A stretch of 64,000 nucleotides of DNA from Paenibacillus sophorae (lineage in GTDB: Bacteria > Bacillota > Bacilli > Paenibacillales > Paenibacillaceae), in contig NZ_CP076607.1 of NCBI RefSeq assembly GCF_018966525.1, positions 2,604,001 through 2,668,000 on the forward strand, given 5' to 3'. The position numbers were made by a program, and so were the translations under genes. The stretch's first letter is position 1. Each line of letters begins with the position of its first letter. This document shows positions 26,930 to 35,958 of the stretch, piece by piece. The notes under the pieces were generated by a model. The model did no database searches, was not told the DNA's origin, and was given only the letters and a program-made list of their open reading frames with translations.

Positions 26930-27802
26930 ATGTCTACGAGCAATCAACAAAGCCAGAAGACATTGCCGCCGCAGCATCAGGATCGCAGGCCCGGTCTGGA
27001 ATCGGAGATGACGCCCCGGCCTAAATACGAACCGGCGGCATACAAAGCAGCGGGCAAGCTGCTCGGTAAAGCGGCCCTGATCACAGGCGGAGACAGCGGC
27101 ATCGGCCGCGCGGTAGCCGTGGCTTTTGCCAAGGAGGGAGCAGATATAGTCATTTCTTATCTGAACGAGCACTCCGACGCGGAGGAGACGAAGCGCCAGG
27201 TCGAACAGGAAGGACGCAAATGTGTTCTCGTCTCCGGCGATATCGGTGTCGAAGTATTCTGCCAGGATCTTATCAACAAAACAGTGAACGGTCTGGGCAA
27301 GCTTGATATTCTTATTAACAATGCAGCGGAGCAGCATCCGCAAGAAAAGATCGAGGATATCAGCTCCGAGCAGTTGGAGCGGACGTTCCGCACCAATATT
27401 TTCTCGATGTTCTATTTGACAAAAGCAGCTATGCCCCACTTGAAAGAAGGCTCGACCATCGTCAATACGACGTCGATTACAGCTTACAGAGGAAATCCTC
27501 AACTGCTGGACTACTCGTCCACCAAAGGCGCGATCCTCAGCTTTACGCGTTCGCTCGCGATGAATTTAGTGGATAAAGGCATCCGCGTCAACGCGGTTGC
27601 GCCGGGTCCGATCTGGACGCCGCTCATTCCGTCCACCTTCGATGAGAAGAAGGTCAGCGAGTTCGGCGGAACACAGCCAATGAAACGACCGGGACAGCCT
27701 GAAGAACTGGCTCCGGCTTTTGTCTACCTGGCTTCCGATGATTCATCGTATGTAACCGGCCAGGTTATTCATGTGAATGGCGGCGAAATCGTTAACGGTT
27801 GA
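26930..27802 (+). CDS. Short-chain dehydrogenase/reductase, YhdF/GS39-like
   Basis: A 290-residue SDR. After a ~45-residue polar N-terminal extension (QQSQKTLPPQHQDRRPG) comes the Rossmann fold: cofactor loop TGGDSGIGRAV (~51-61), NNAAEQHP, the active-site Ser in TTSITAY and catalytic Tyr/Lys in YSSTKGA (~194-200). The extension and the TPEYEP-like PKYEPAAYKAAGKL lead are characteristic of the YhdF/general-stress-protein-39 group, often annotated glucose-dehydrogenase-like. CGAAAGGAGAATGAAGT precedes the ATG. Substrate unknown; NADP(H) use is likely from the loop type. Terminator downstream. Confidence 0.88.
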   Translation: MSTSNQQSQKTLPPQHQDRRPGLESEMTPRPKYEPAAYKAAGKLLGKAALITGGDSGIGRAVAVAFAKEGADIVISYLNEHSDAEETKRQVEQEGRKCVLVSGDIGVEVFCQDLINKTVNGLGKLDILINNAAEQHPQEKIEDISSEQLERTFRTNIFSMFYLTKAAMPHLKEGSTIVNTTSITAYRGNPQLLDYSSTKGAILSFTRSLAMNLVDKGIRVNAVAPGPIWTPLIPSTFDEKKVSEFGGTQPMKRPGQPEELAPAFVYLASDDSSYVTGQVIHVNGGEIVNG

Positions 27803-27841
27803 CGACTCTCAACGTATTAAGCGGATTTCCGCTGAATATGC

Positions 27842-27877
27842 AAGCCCCGATCCAAGTCAAGCGGATTGGGGCTTTTT
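27842..27877 (+). terminator. Terminator after the SDR gene
   Basis: AAGCCCCGATCC / GGATTGGGGCTT hairpin followed by TTTT, directly before the riboswitch leader. Confidence 0.85.
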
Positions 27878-27943
27878 CATGAAAAGGTGGTATGAAAAGG
27901 AAATTTATGATACGCTGTGAAAGATCAATAGTTGCATAGCGTG

Positions 27944-28031
27944 AACACTAGGGGTGCCGCAAGGCTGAGACGAACGCAAGGTTCGGACCCTTTGAACCTG
28001 ATCTGGTTTATACCAGCGTAGGGAAGTGGAG
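27944..28031 (+). promoter_or_regulatory. TPP riboswitch (THI element)
   Basis: Contains all conserved THI-box blocks in order: ACTAGGGGTGC, GCTGAGA, GGACCCTTTGAACCTGATCT and CCAGCGTAGGGAAGTGG. The variable hairpin (GAACGCAAGGTTC) sits in P3a. It lies 120 bases upstream of tenI and is followed by a terminator hairpin, so transcription attenuation by thiamine pyrophosphate is expected to control the tenI-thiSFGH operon. Confidence 0.96.
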
Positions 28032-28085
28032 AGTGAATATCTGCATCCGGGCCTGTCAAGGCTCGATCCCATTTGCAGTTTCCGG

Positions 28086-28113
28086 CCGCCTTCCTTCGGG
28101 AGGGCGGTTTTTT
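28086..28113 (+). terminator. Riboswitch-controlled intrinsic terminator
   Basis: CCGCCTTCC, tetraloop, GGAGGGCGG, then TTTTTT. This is the expression platform between the TPP aptamer and tenI. Confidence 0.88.
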
Positions 28114-28154
28114 GTGCTGCTTATGACAAATAAACACAGGAGGCGAATAGGGCT

Positions 28155-28805
28155 ATGTGTCCGCCAAAGTCAAAGGATCCCGAAATTCATCTCATATCCG
28201 GCAGCGGGGCGATAATGGACAGCTTTATTCTTATCGCTGCGGCCGTAGGGCCCTTTGTAGACTATATTCATTTACGGGAAAAATCGCGTACAGCAGAAGA
28301 ATTGTTCAAAGCGGTGGAGAAGATGCGCAGCCTTGGGATACCGCTTGAACAAATCGTTGTGAACGACAGGCTGGACGTCGCACTGGCTTCCGGCGCCGGA
28401 GGCGTTCAGCTTGCGGGGCACAGCCTCCCAACCGCCGCGGCCCGCCCGCTGTCTCAGAGCCTGCGCATCGGGCGCTCCGTCCATTCCCCGGATGAAGCAG
28501 CCGCTGCCGCAAACGAAGGGGCGGATTACTGCCTGTACGGGCATGTATACGCCTCGGCCAGCAAGCCGGGTCTTCCAGGGCGGGGGCTGGATCGGCTTGC
28601 GGAAACCGTGCGCGCCTGCCGGGTTCCGGTCATTGCGATTGGCGGCATTGAACCGGGCAATGCAGGACAGGTGATTTCACGCGGCGCGGCGGGCATTGCC
28701 GTACTCTCGGGTATCTGCGGCGCGTCTGATCCTGTGGCGGCTGCAAAGTCTTACCGGGCTGCAGTCAGGACAGCTGTTCAGGCAGCCCGCAATGAAAGGA
28801 GGTGA
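28155..28805 (+). CDS. tenI: Thiazole tautomerase TenI
   Basis: A 216-residue TIM-barrel protein of the ThiE/TenI group. TenI aromatises the thiazole carboxylate made by ThiG. Evidence for TenI rather than ThiE: GHVYASASKPGLPGRGL (~134-150) has the His of the TenI active site and lacks the ThiE phosphate-binding G-P-V-F pattern, and the gene leads a thiazole operon. Also visible: HLREKS, VNDRLDVAL and IGGIEPGNA. AGGAGGCG lies ~10 bases before ATG 28155. The first ~20 residues precede the barrel. It is 5 bases from thiS. Confidence 0.87.
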   Translation: MCPPKSKDPEIHLISGSGAIMDSFILIAAAVGPFVDYIHLREKSRTAEELFKAVEKMRSLGIPLEQIVVNDRLDVALASGAGGVQLAGHSLPTAAARPLSQSLRIGRSVHSPDEAAAAANEGADYCLYGHVYASASKPGLPGRGLDRLAETVRACRVPVIAIGGIEPGNAGQVISRGAAGIAVLSGICGASDPVAAAKSYRAAVRTAVQAARNERR

Positions 28806-28810
28806 GGGCA

Positions 28811-29014
28811 ATGAAGCTCTATATCAACGGGAACGAGATCGAGCTGGACGAAGCTTGCGCTACGCTTGCGGATCTGCTGAGCCGACCCGAATGGAAAGAA
28901 AGGCGGATGGTCGTTGAACTGAACGGCATGATTGTGGGTAGGGATAATTACGGAACAATCCCCCTTGCCGACGGGGACCGCATCGAGCTTGTGCATTTTG
29001 TGGGAGGAGGCTGA
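28811..29014 (+). CDS. thiS: Sulfur carrier protein ThiS
   Basis: A 67-residue ubiquitin-fold sulfur carrier. It starts MKLYINGNEIELD and ends FVGGG, with the C-terminal Gly-Gly that ThiF adenylates and that carries the thiocarboxylate for thiazole synthesis. GAAAGGAGGTGA is 5 bases before ATG 28811; an in-frame GTG at 28802 lies inside the Shine-Dalgarno site and is rejected. The final Gly-Gly-Gly has one extra Gly compared with most carriers, or the true donor pair is the last two. Confidence 0.93.
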   Translation: MKLYINGNEIELDEACATLADLLSRPEWKERRMVVELNGMIVGRDNYGTIPLADGDRIELVHFVGGG

Positions 29015-29019
29015 GGCCG

Positions 29020-30048
29020 GTGAATTTCGCCGGAGAGGACAGATACAGCAGGCAGGAGCGGTTTTACGGAATCGGAGCCGAAGGTCAGAAGAAGCTGGCG
29101 CAGGCGAAGGTTCTGATTATTGGCGCAGGGGCGCTTGGCTCCGCATGCGCGGAGACGATGGTGCGCTCGGGTGTGGGCAAGGTGACCCTCGTCGACCGGG
29201 ATTATGTGGAGTGGAGCAACCTGCAGCGTCAAAATTTGTTCAGCGAGCAGGATGCGGCTGAGCGGATTCCCAAAGCGGTAGCTGCCGCCCGCAGGCTTCG
29301 CAGCGTTAACTCCTCTGTGGAAGTTGAAGGAATCGTTGCGGATATTACAGCGGAGGAAATCAGCCTCTATACACGCGGCATAGACCTTATTCTTGATGCG
29401 GCGGACAATTTCGAGGTGCGGATGATCGTAAACGATATTGCCGCGCGGGACGGAATTCCCTGGATCTATGGCGCCTGCACCGGCAGCTACGGCATTTCAA
29501 TGACGATTGTTCCAGGCCAGAGCGCCTGCCTTCACTGTCTGCTGGACAGTGTTCCAGCCGGAGGGGATACCTGCGACACGGCCGGCATAATCGGTCCCGC
29601 CGTGCAGATGACGGCTGCCTACCAGACGGCCGAAGCGCTGAAGTGGCTCTCAGGGAACGTTAGCGCGCTGCGCGGGACACTGGTCTCTTTCGATCTGTGG
29701 ACGAATCGTTACTCGTCGGTGGATACGTCCAAGCTGAAGCGCGCCGACTGCCCGTCCTGCGGCGCTAAACGCACTTATCCTTATTTATCGCCGGGCAGCC
29801 ATTCCAGAACGGCCGTACTCTGCGGGCGGGATACGGTGCAGATTCGCCCGCCAAGGCCGACGAGGCTTGATCTGGAGGAGTGGGAGCGGCGGCTGTCCGC
29901 CTATGGCCGGGCAGAGCGGAATCCCTTTATGCTGTCTTTGACACTGGACCAGCACCGTATGGCGATCTTTCCCGATGGACGGGTGCTCGTTCACGGAACG
30001 GGCGATCCAGCCGAAGCCCGGTCGCTGTATCACCGTTATTTTGGCTAG
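29020..30048 (+). CDS. thiF: ThiF/MoeB-type sulfur-carrier adenylyltransferase
   Basis: A 342-residue E1-like enzyme that adenylates the ThiS C-terminus. Seen: YSRQERFYGIGAEGQ start, nucleotide loop GAGALGSACAE (~33-43), DRDYVEWSNLQRQNLF (~59-74), catalytic-type Asp in DAADNFEVR, and zinc cysteines in CLHC and CPSC. The ~75 C-terminal residues form a ThiS-like or MoeB-tail segment ending in ARSLYHRYFG. GTG 29020 is 5 bases after thiS. The neighbouring thiS and thiG fix the pathway. Confidence 0.92.
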   Translation: MNFAGEDRYSRQERFYGIGAEGQKKLAQAKVLIIGAGALGSACAETMVRSGVGKVTLVDRDYVEWSNLQRQNLFSEQDAAERIPKAVAAARRLRSVNSSVEVEGIVADITAEEISLYTRGIDLILDAADNFEVRMIVNDIAARDGIPWIYGACTGSYGISMTIVPGQSACLHCLLDSVPAGGDTCDTAGIIGPAVQMTAAYQTAEALKWLSGNVSALRGTLVSFDLWTNRYSSVDTSKLKRADCPSCGAKRTYPYLSPGSHSRTAVLCGRDTVQIRPPRPTRLDLEEWERRLSAYGRAERNPFMLSLTLDQHRMAIFPDGRVLVHGTGDPAEARSLYHRYFG

Positions 30049-30091
30049 CCTATCAAGCATTCTATTAACCGAATAGGGGAGGATTATTATT

Positions 30092-30862
30092 ATGCAGGAT
30101 GCATTACATATCGGGGGCAAAGCCCTGTCCAGCCGTCTGTTCATCGGAACCGGCAAATACAGCCGCAACACGCTGATTCCGGAGGTAATCGCCCGTTCAG
30201 GCTCCGAAGTAATCACAGTGGCGCTTCGTAGAGTCGATCCCTCTTCGCGGGAGGAGAACATTCTAAGCCATATTCCGCAGCAGATGACCCTTCTGCCCAA
30301 TACTTCCGGCGCACGCACCGCAGAAGAAGCCGTGCGTATCGCCCGCTTGGCCAGAGCGGCAGGGATGGGGAACTGGGTGAAGATCGAAGTCATTAACGAC
30401 CAGAGATATTTGCTGCCGGATAATCTGGAGACGATCCGTGCTACGGAAATTCTGGCTGCCGAAGGCTTCATCGTCCTTCCCTACATGAGCCCGGATCTGT
30501 CTGCGGCTTTCCGGCTGAGAGACGCGGGAGCAGCGGCGGTGATGCCGCTGGGGGCGCCTATCGGAAGCAACCGCGGCTTGCGGACGAAGGAGCTGATCTC
30601 CATCCTGATTGAAGAGGCCGGCCTGCCGGTCATTGTGGATGCCGGAATCGGCCGTCCGTCGGAGGCAGCGGAAGCGATGGAGATGGGCGCGGCCGCCGTG
30701 CTGCTGAATACGGCGATTGCCACAGCCCGTGATCCGCTCGGCATGGCGGAAGCTTTTCGCGGCGCGGTTGCAGCCGGCCGGCAGGCGTATCTGGCCGGGC
30801 TGGGCCCGATTCAGCAGGAGGCGGAAGCTTCTTCGCCTTTGACCGGTTTCTTGAACGTATAG
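30092..30862 (+). CDS. thiG: Thiazole synthase ThiG
   Basis: A 256-residue TIM-barrel enzyme joining deoxyxylulose phosphate, dehydroglycine and ThiS-thiocarboxylate into the thiazole ring. Seen: [10 protein letters not shown] (~16-25), the Schiff-base Lys in [10 protein letters not shown] (~95), and phosphate-binding [12 protein letters not shown] (~151-162) and DAGIGRPS (~185-192). GGGGAGGATTATTATT precedes the ATG. A 43-base gap separates it from thiF and 18 bases from thiH. Confidence 0.96.
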   Translation: MQDALHIGGKALSSRLFIGTGKYSRNTLIPEVIARSGSEVITVALRRVDPSSREENILSHIPQQMTLLPNTSGARTAEEAVRIARLARAAGMGNWVKIEVINDQRYLLPDNLETIRATEILAAEGFIVLPYMSPDLSAAFRLRDAGAAAVMPLGAPIGSNRGLRTKELISILIEEAGLPVIVDAGIGRPSEAAEAMEMGAAAVLLNTAIATARDPLGMAEAFRGAVAAGRQAYLAGLGPIQQEAEASSPLTGFLNV

Positions 30863-30880
30863 GAAGGGGGACTGAGACTG

Positions 30881-31999
30881 TTGAGCTTTTATGAGTCACT
30901 GATGATCTTGGAGCGTATTCCCTTTAAGGAATTGTGGCAGAAGTACACGAGGGAAGATGTCATGCGGGCGCTGGCCAAGGAGAAGCTGGACAAGGAAGAT
31001 CTGCTTGCCCTGCTGTCACCGGCGGCCGGCCAGCATTTGGAAGAAATGGCGCGGAAGGCGCAGCGCATCACCCGCTCGCATTTCGGCCATGCCGTTCAGC
31101 TGTTCACACCAATGTATGTGGCGGATTATTGCGTCAACCACTGTACGTACTGCAGCTTTAGCGCCATTCATGATTTTCCGCGCAAGAAGCTGACGCTGGA
31201 AGAAGTTGAAGCGGAAGCGGCAGCAATTGCCTCTACGGGACTACGCCATATTCTGCTGCTGACGGGGGAATCGCGAAAGGACTCTCCGGTCGGTTACGTT
31301 AAAGATTGCGTAAAGGTGCTCCGAAAGTATTTCTCTTCCATCAGCATCGAGGTCAATCCGCTGTCGATGGAGGAATACAAGGAATTGGCCGATGCGGGTG
31401 TGGACGGTTTGACTCTATTCCAGGAGGTCTACCACCAGGAGACGTACAGCAAGCTGCATGTCAAAGGACCGAAGCGTAATTTCAGGGCCCGGCTTGATGC
31501 TCCTGAACGTGGCTGTCAGGCGGGCTTCCGCTCCGTCAACATCGGCGCGCTGCTCGGTTTGTACGATTGGCGGCAGGAAGCGTTCATGACGGCGATGCAC
31601 GCAAGTTATCTTCAGGACCGTTATCCCGGCTGTGAGATCAGCCTGTCTCCGCCGCGTTTCCGTCCCTATCTCGGAAGCTTTAACCCCGAATCGGACGTGA
31701 CCGACCGCGCGCTGGTACAGATTATACTGGCTTACCGGCTGTTCCTGCCCCGTTCCGGCATTACTTTGTCCACAAGAGAACCCGCTGAATTGCGGGACCG
31801 CCTTGTGCACTTGGGGGTAACCAAAATGTCGGCAGGCGTCTCGACTGAGGTAGGCGGGCATACCAGTGACGGCGGAACGCCGCAGTTTGAAATTTCCGAT
31901 AGCCGAAGCGTGCCGGAAATCAGAGATATGCTGTACAGCAGCGGGCTTCAGCCGGTGTTCAAGGATTGGGATATTCTTGCCGAAAGCTCCATGCGCTGA
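30881..31999 (+). CDS. thiH: 2-iminoacetate synthase ThiH (radical SAM)
   Basis: A 372-residue radical SAM enzyme that cleaves tyrosine to dehydroglycine (iminoacetate) and p-cresol for ThiG. The 4Fe-4S motif CVNHCTYCSF is at ~85-94 (Cys-x3-Cys-x2-Cys). The C-terminal BATS-type region has SVSTEVGGH-like GVSTEVGGH (~318-326). The start is TTG 30881, with GAAGGGGG about 10 bases before it. Having ThiH rather than the oxygen-dependent ThiO used by Bacillus means a tyrosine-based, oxygen-sensitive route. Last gene of the riboswitch operon. Confidence 0.94.
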   Translation: MSFYESLMILERIPFKELWQKYTREDVMRALAKEKLDKEDLLALLSPAAGQHLEEMARKAQRITRSHFGHAVQLFTPMYVADYCVNHCTYCSFSAIHDFPRKKLTLEEVEAEAAAIASTGLRHILLLTGESRKDSPVGYVKDCVKVLRKYFSSISIEVNPLSMEEYKELADAGVDGLTLFQEVYHQETYSKLHVKGPKRNFRARLDAPERGCQAGFRSVNIGALLGLYDWRQEAFMTAMHASYLQDRYPGCEISLSPPRFRPYLGSFNPESDVTDRALVQIILAYRLFLPRSGITLSTREPAELRDRLVHLGVTKMSAGVSTEVGGHTSDGGTPQFEISDSRSVPEIRDMLYSSGLQPVFKDWDILAESSMR

Positions 32000-32020
32000 C
32001 GGAGGAGTTCAAGAGTTTAA

Positions 32021-32056
32021 GCCAACCATTCTCTTTACGGAGGGTTGGTTTTTTTT
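32021..32056 (+). terminator. Terminator after thiH
   Basis: CCAACC / GGTTGG stem with a 15-base loop followed by a run of eight T. Confidence 0.7.
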
Positions 32057-32134
32057 ATCCGGACAGGCACCGGTATGATATGATAGATTCAAAATGAAAG
32101 CCATCTAAACCCTGGACTTAAGAGGAGTGTATTG

Positions 32135-33757
32135 ATGATGCGGAAGTTCGAAGACAGTGTGTATGATCTGATCGTTGAGACCTCCACCAACTTGCCTGGC
32201 GACGTGCGCCGGGCGATAGCTGCGGGACGGGCGCTCGAAGATAAGGATACACGCTCGGGACTGGCCCTTGCTACAATTGCGCAAAATATCGGCATGGCCG
32301 AGCTTCAGGTCTCGCCCATATGCCAAGATACGGGCATGCCGACTTTTGTCATACATACGCCGGTAGGCGTGAATCAGCTCGAAATGAAGCGTGATATCCG
32401 CAAAGCCGTTGTCCGGGCGACCCGTGACGGCAAGCTGCGGCCGAACTCCGTCGATTCGCTCACCGGCGGGAATAGCGGTGACAATCTGGGCGAAGGCACG
32501 CCGGTAATTCATTTTGAGCAGTGGGAAGAAGAGCATATTGATGTGCGGCTCATCCTCAAGGGAGGCGGTTGCGAGAACAAGAACATTCAGTACAGCCTTC
32601 CCGCCGAGCTGGAAGGACTGGGCAAAGCCGGACGCGATCTTGACGGTATCCGCAAGTGCATTCTTCATGCTGTCTATCAGGCTCAGGGGCAGGGCTGCAG
32701 CGCGGGATTTATCGGAGTAGGGATCGGCGGCGACCGGACTTCCGGATATGAGCTGGCGAAGAAGCAGCTGTTTCGCAAGGTGGATGATAGGAATCCGATC
32801 CCGGAACTGCGTAGCCTGGAAAATTATATTATGGAGAATGCCAATAAGCTCGGCATCGGCACCATGGGCTTCGGGGGAGAAGTAACCCTGTTCGGCTGTA
32901 AGATTGGGGTGATGAACCGGCTACCAGCGAGCTTCTTCGTTTCTGTCGCCTATAACTGCTGGGCGTTCCGCCGCCAAGGCGTGGTGATCGACACTGCTAC
33001 CGGCGATATCCGGGAGTGGCTGTATGAGCGGGGCTCCGGCATATCTGTAGGAGCGGTCGCGGCGGAAACGTCCTCGGATGTGAATGCTGCGGTGGCCGAA
33101 GGCTCCGGTGACCCGGTCATCCAATCGGCTGCTGCCAAAAGTACTGCTGCGGTTAGCGCAGATACGGCAAGCGGCCCCCGGGAGATCCGGCTGACTACGC
33201 CGATTAGCGAGGAAGACATACGCCGCCTGCGTGTCGGCGATGTGGTCATCCTATCGGGTAAAATGCATACCGGCCGCGACGCCCTGCATAAGTATTTAAT
33301 CGACCATGAGTCTCCGGTTGATCTGGACGGGGCGGTCATCTATCACTGCGGTCCCGTTATGCTTAAAGACGAGGAAGGATGGCATGTGAAGGCGGCCGGC
33401 CCGACGACAAGCATTCGCGAGGAGCCGTATCAGGGGGACATCATTAAGAAGTTTGGCATCCGGGCCGTCATCGGCAAGGGCGGCATGGGAGCCAAGACGC
33501 TTCAGGCGCTCCATGATCATGGCGGCGTCTATCTGAATGCGATAGGCGGAGCGGCGCAGTATTACGCCGAATGCATCAAGAAGGTGAACGGTGTCGATTT
33601 TCTCGAATTCGGCATCCCCGAGGCGATGTGGCATCTGACGATGGACGGATTTGCGGCGATTGTGACCATGGATTCCCACGGGAACAGCTTACATGCTGAC
33701 GTTGAGAAGGATTCCGCCGGGAAACTTGCTTTATTCCGTGAAGCGGTGTTTAAGTAA
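32135..33757 (+). CDS. fumA: Class I (4Fe-4S) fumarate hydratase
   Basis: A 540-residue class I fumarase with fused alpha and beta domains. It interconverts fumarate and malate with an oxygen-labile 4Fe-4S cluster. Candidate cluster Cys: ICQDTGMP (~66), GGGCENK (~148) and GCSAG or FGCKIG. A ~35-residue Ala/Ser/Gly-rich linker (~318-350) joins the C-terminal swivelling domain, with KMHTGRDALHK and NAIGGAAQYYAE. TTG 32132, ATG 32135 and ATG 32138 are consecutive in frame; AGAGGAG is 7 bases before 32135. Standing alone between terminators, 6 kb from the damaged mdh. Confidence 0.93.
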   Translation: MMRKFEDSVYDLIVETSTNLPGDVRRAIAAGRALEDKDTRSGLALATIAQNIGMAELQVSPICQDTGMPTFVIHTPVGVNQLEMKRDIRKAVVRATRDGKLRPNSVDSLTGGNSGDNLGEGTPVIHFEQWEEEHIDVRLILKGGGCENKNIQYSLPAELEGLGKAGRDLDGIRKCILHAVYQAQGQGCSAGFIGVGIGGDRTSGYELAKKQLFRKVDDRNPIPELRSLENYIMENANKLGIGTMGFGGEVTLFGCKIGVMNRLPASFFVSVAYNCWAFRRQGVVIDTATGDIREWLYERGSGISVGAVAAETSSDVNAAVAEGSGDPVIQSAAAKSTAAVSADTASGPREIRLTTPISEEDIRRLRVGDVVILSGKMHTGRDALHKYLIDHESPVDLDGAVIYHCGPVMLKDEEGWHVKAAGPTTSIREEPYQGDIIKKFGIRAVIGKGGMGAKTLQALHDHGGVYLNAIGGAAQYYAECIKKVNGVDFLEFGIPEAMWHLTMDGFAAIVTMDSHGNSLHADVEKDSAGKLALFREAVFK

Positions 33758-33882
33758 GCTGATATATGTAACATTGCCCGAGAAGCGAACCAGCAGTCTC
33801 TTATCCGCAAGCTTGGCTACCCTTGGTGAAGCAGCCGGGGCGGCAGGTTTAAGCAATGATTATGATCATATAAAGCAGCATC

Positions 33883-33918
33883 GGAGCACAGCCGTATAAC
33901 GTCTGGGGCTCCTTTTTT
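33883..33918 (+). terminator. Candidate terminator before phoR
   Basis: GGAGC...GCTCC stem with a large loop followed by seven T, ~125 bases after the fumarase stop. Confidence 0.6.
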
Positions 33919-34017
33919 TGGTTTTACATGGCATGCTTTTGTACTGGCAATTTCACCGAAATCGGGCTACGATAGAATACAGCAGTATAGTAAAGCATAG
34001 AAAGAGGCATGTGCCGC

Positions 34018-35814
34018 ATGAAACCATTTCGAGTCCGTCTTTCGTTAATTTTAATGACTTTGATCGGAATTTCCATGATTGGAACGGGCTTCACGATGGC
34101 GCATCTGTTCAGGGATTCCCATGTTGCAGCGCTTGAAGATCATATGTCCCGGGAAATAAATCTGCTGGTGGGCACGATGGAATTCCGCGATATGAACGCC
34201 GCCAATGCGATTAATTATTATACCGGACAGGCCCAAAGTATTGGTAAACTCACGAATTCGAGGGTTACCTTTATTACACAAGAGGGAAAAGTGATTGGCG
34301 ATTCGGAGAGAAATCCGCAGCTAATGGACAATCACTCCAATCGTGAAGAAGAGATTATCGCCGCTAAGGACGGGATTGGCCGGGCAATCCGCTACAGTGA
34401 CACGTTGAGGCAGGATATGCTTTATGTTGCCCAGAAGGTGTCGTCACAGAACGGAAACTTCAACGGATATATCCGCCTGTCTCTGTCCCTTGACCTTGTC
34501 GAACAAGGAGTGAACAGGGCCTGGACAATTATGGCCGGAGGACTTGTACTGCTGTTCATTGCGGCTGCTATTGTCAGCTATCGCGTCTCCCTCAGCCTCA
34601 CATCACCACTGGAGCAGATTACCCGTGTGGCCCGCCGGATCACCGATCTTGATTATGACGCTCGGGTATCCCTGAAGCGAAGGGATGAAATCGGCCAGCT
34701 CGCCACCGCGATCAACGTGATGGCGGATAGTCTGCAGACCCAGCTTCGAACGATACGCGATAATGAGAACCTGCTGCAAAGCGTGCTTGATAATATGACC
34801 GGCGGCATCTTGCTGGTGAATGAGCGGGGAAAAATCGCCCTGCTCAACAAGGCGGCTGAGAAAATGCTGGACGTGAACGCGGAAGACTTGGTCGGCCGCT
34901 CCTTCCGTGAACTGAAGCGCCACTATGAGCTGACCCGGATTTTGGAAGATGGATTATTCCGCCGGGAGCCGGTGCATGAGGAGCGGAGCTTTTACAATTC
35001 GGGAGAACGGATTATGCGCTTGGACGGGGTGCCGATGACTCAGGACGATTCTTACCAAGGCATGCTGTTCCTGCTTCAAGAGGTAACGGAAATCCGGAGG
35101 CTGGAGAGAATGCGCAGCGAGTTCGTTGCCAATGTCTCGCATGAGCTCAAGACGCCGGTTGCGGCGGTCAAGGGATTCGCGGAGACGCTGCTCGGAGGCG
35201 GAGTGAAAGATGAGAAGACGGCGAACTCATTTTTACAAATTATTTATGACGAGAATGAAAGGCTGAACCGCCTGATCGCCGATATTTTGGAATTGTCCAA
35301 AATCGAGTCCAAACGAGTCCAGTTGGAATGTTCTCCGGTTCACCTGGCTACCTTCTTCGATTCGCTGCTTGAAACGATGAGTAAGGTAGCGGAGAAAAAA
35401 AGCATCAGCCTAAGCGCAGAGGTGCCTGAAGAGCTCTTCATTGAAGCCGATGAGGACAAGCTGCGGCAGATTTTCCTCAACCTGCTTTCCAATGCAATCA
35501 GTTATACACATGAAGGCGGCAACGTCAAGGTAAGAGCGATTAACCGGCAGAAAAAAGACGGAACGGAAACGGTTGTATTCACCGTCACGGACACCGGGAT
35601 CGGAATCCCGCGCAAAGACCTGCCGCGTATTTTCGAACGGTTCTATCGGGTGGACAAAGCGAGGTCGCGAAGCTCGGGCGGAACCGGCCTCGGGTTGTCG
35701 ATTGTCAAGCATCTAATGGATCTGCACCACGGCGCTATTTCCGTGGAAAGTGATCTCGGTATCGGAAGCACTTTCATTCTGGAGCTGCCGCTGCTGCAGG
35801 AGTATGAAATTTGA
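34018..35814 (+). CDS. phoR: Phosphate sensor histidine kinase PhoR-like
   Basis: A 598-residue membrane kinase. Layout: TM1 (~10-30), extracytoplasmic sensor (~31-168), TM2 (~169-189), HAMP (~190-245), PAS (~250-355), HisKA with the phospho-acceptor His375 in VSHELKTPVAAVKG, and HATPase (N box NLLSNAISY, DTGIGIP, GGTGLGLSIVK). ATG 34018 is preferred to 34009 because AAAGAGG is ~10 bases before it. The gene pair with phoP, and pstB-phoU downstream, point to phosphate starvation sensing. Here the kinase precedes its regulator, the reverse of B. subtilis phoP-phoR. Confidence 0.9.
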   Translation: MKPFRVRLSLILMTLIGISMIGTGFTMAHLFRDSHVAALEDHMSREINLLVGTMEFRDMNAANAINYYTGQAQSIGKLTNSRVTFITQEGKVIGDSERNPQLMDNHSNREEEIIAAKDGIGRAIRYSDTLRQDMLYVAQKVSSQNGNFNGYIRLSLSLDLVEQGVNRAWTIMAGGLVLLFIAAAIVSYRVSLSLTSPLEQITRVARRITDLDYDARVSLKRRDEIGQLATAINVMADSLQTQLRTIRDNENLLQSVLDNMTGGILLVNERGKIALLNKAAEKMLDVNAEDLVGRSFRELKRHYELTRILEDGLFRREPVHEERSFYNSGERIMRLDGVPMTQDDSYQGMLFLLQEVTEIRRLERMRSEFVANVSHELKTPVAAVKGFAETLLGGGVKDEKTANSFLQIIYDENERLNRLIADILELSKIESKRVQLECSPVHLATFFDSLLETMSKVAEKKSISLSAEVPEELFIEADEDKLRQIFLNLLSNAISYTHEGGNVKVRAINRQKKDGTETVVFTVTDTGIGIPRKDLPRIFERFYRVDKARSRSSGGTGLGLSIVKHLMDLHHGAISVESDLGIGSTFILELPLLQEYEI

Positions 35815-35958
35815 CAATTATTTTAGTATTTTCCAGTCTTGTGTGAAGCGGCAGGTAAGCTTAGGTTTAAATAGAGCGATTTACGTAAATGTTTTACACT
35901 GGGATAACATTCCGATGATATGATGGGCTTGTCAAAAATTATGAAGACGGGGGAACCT

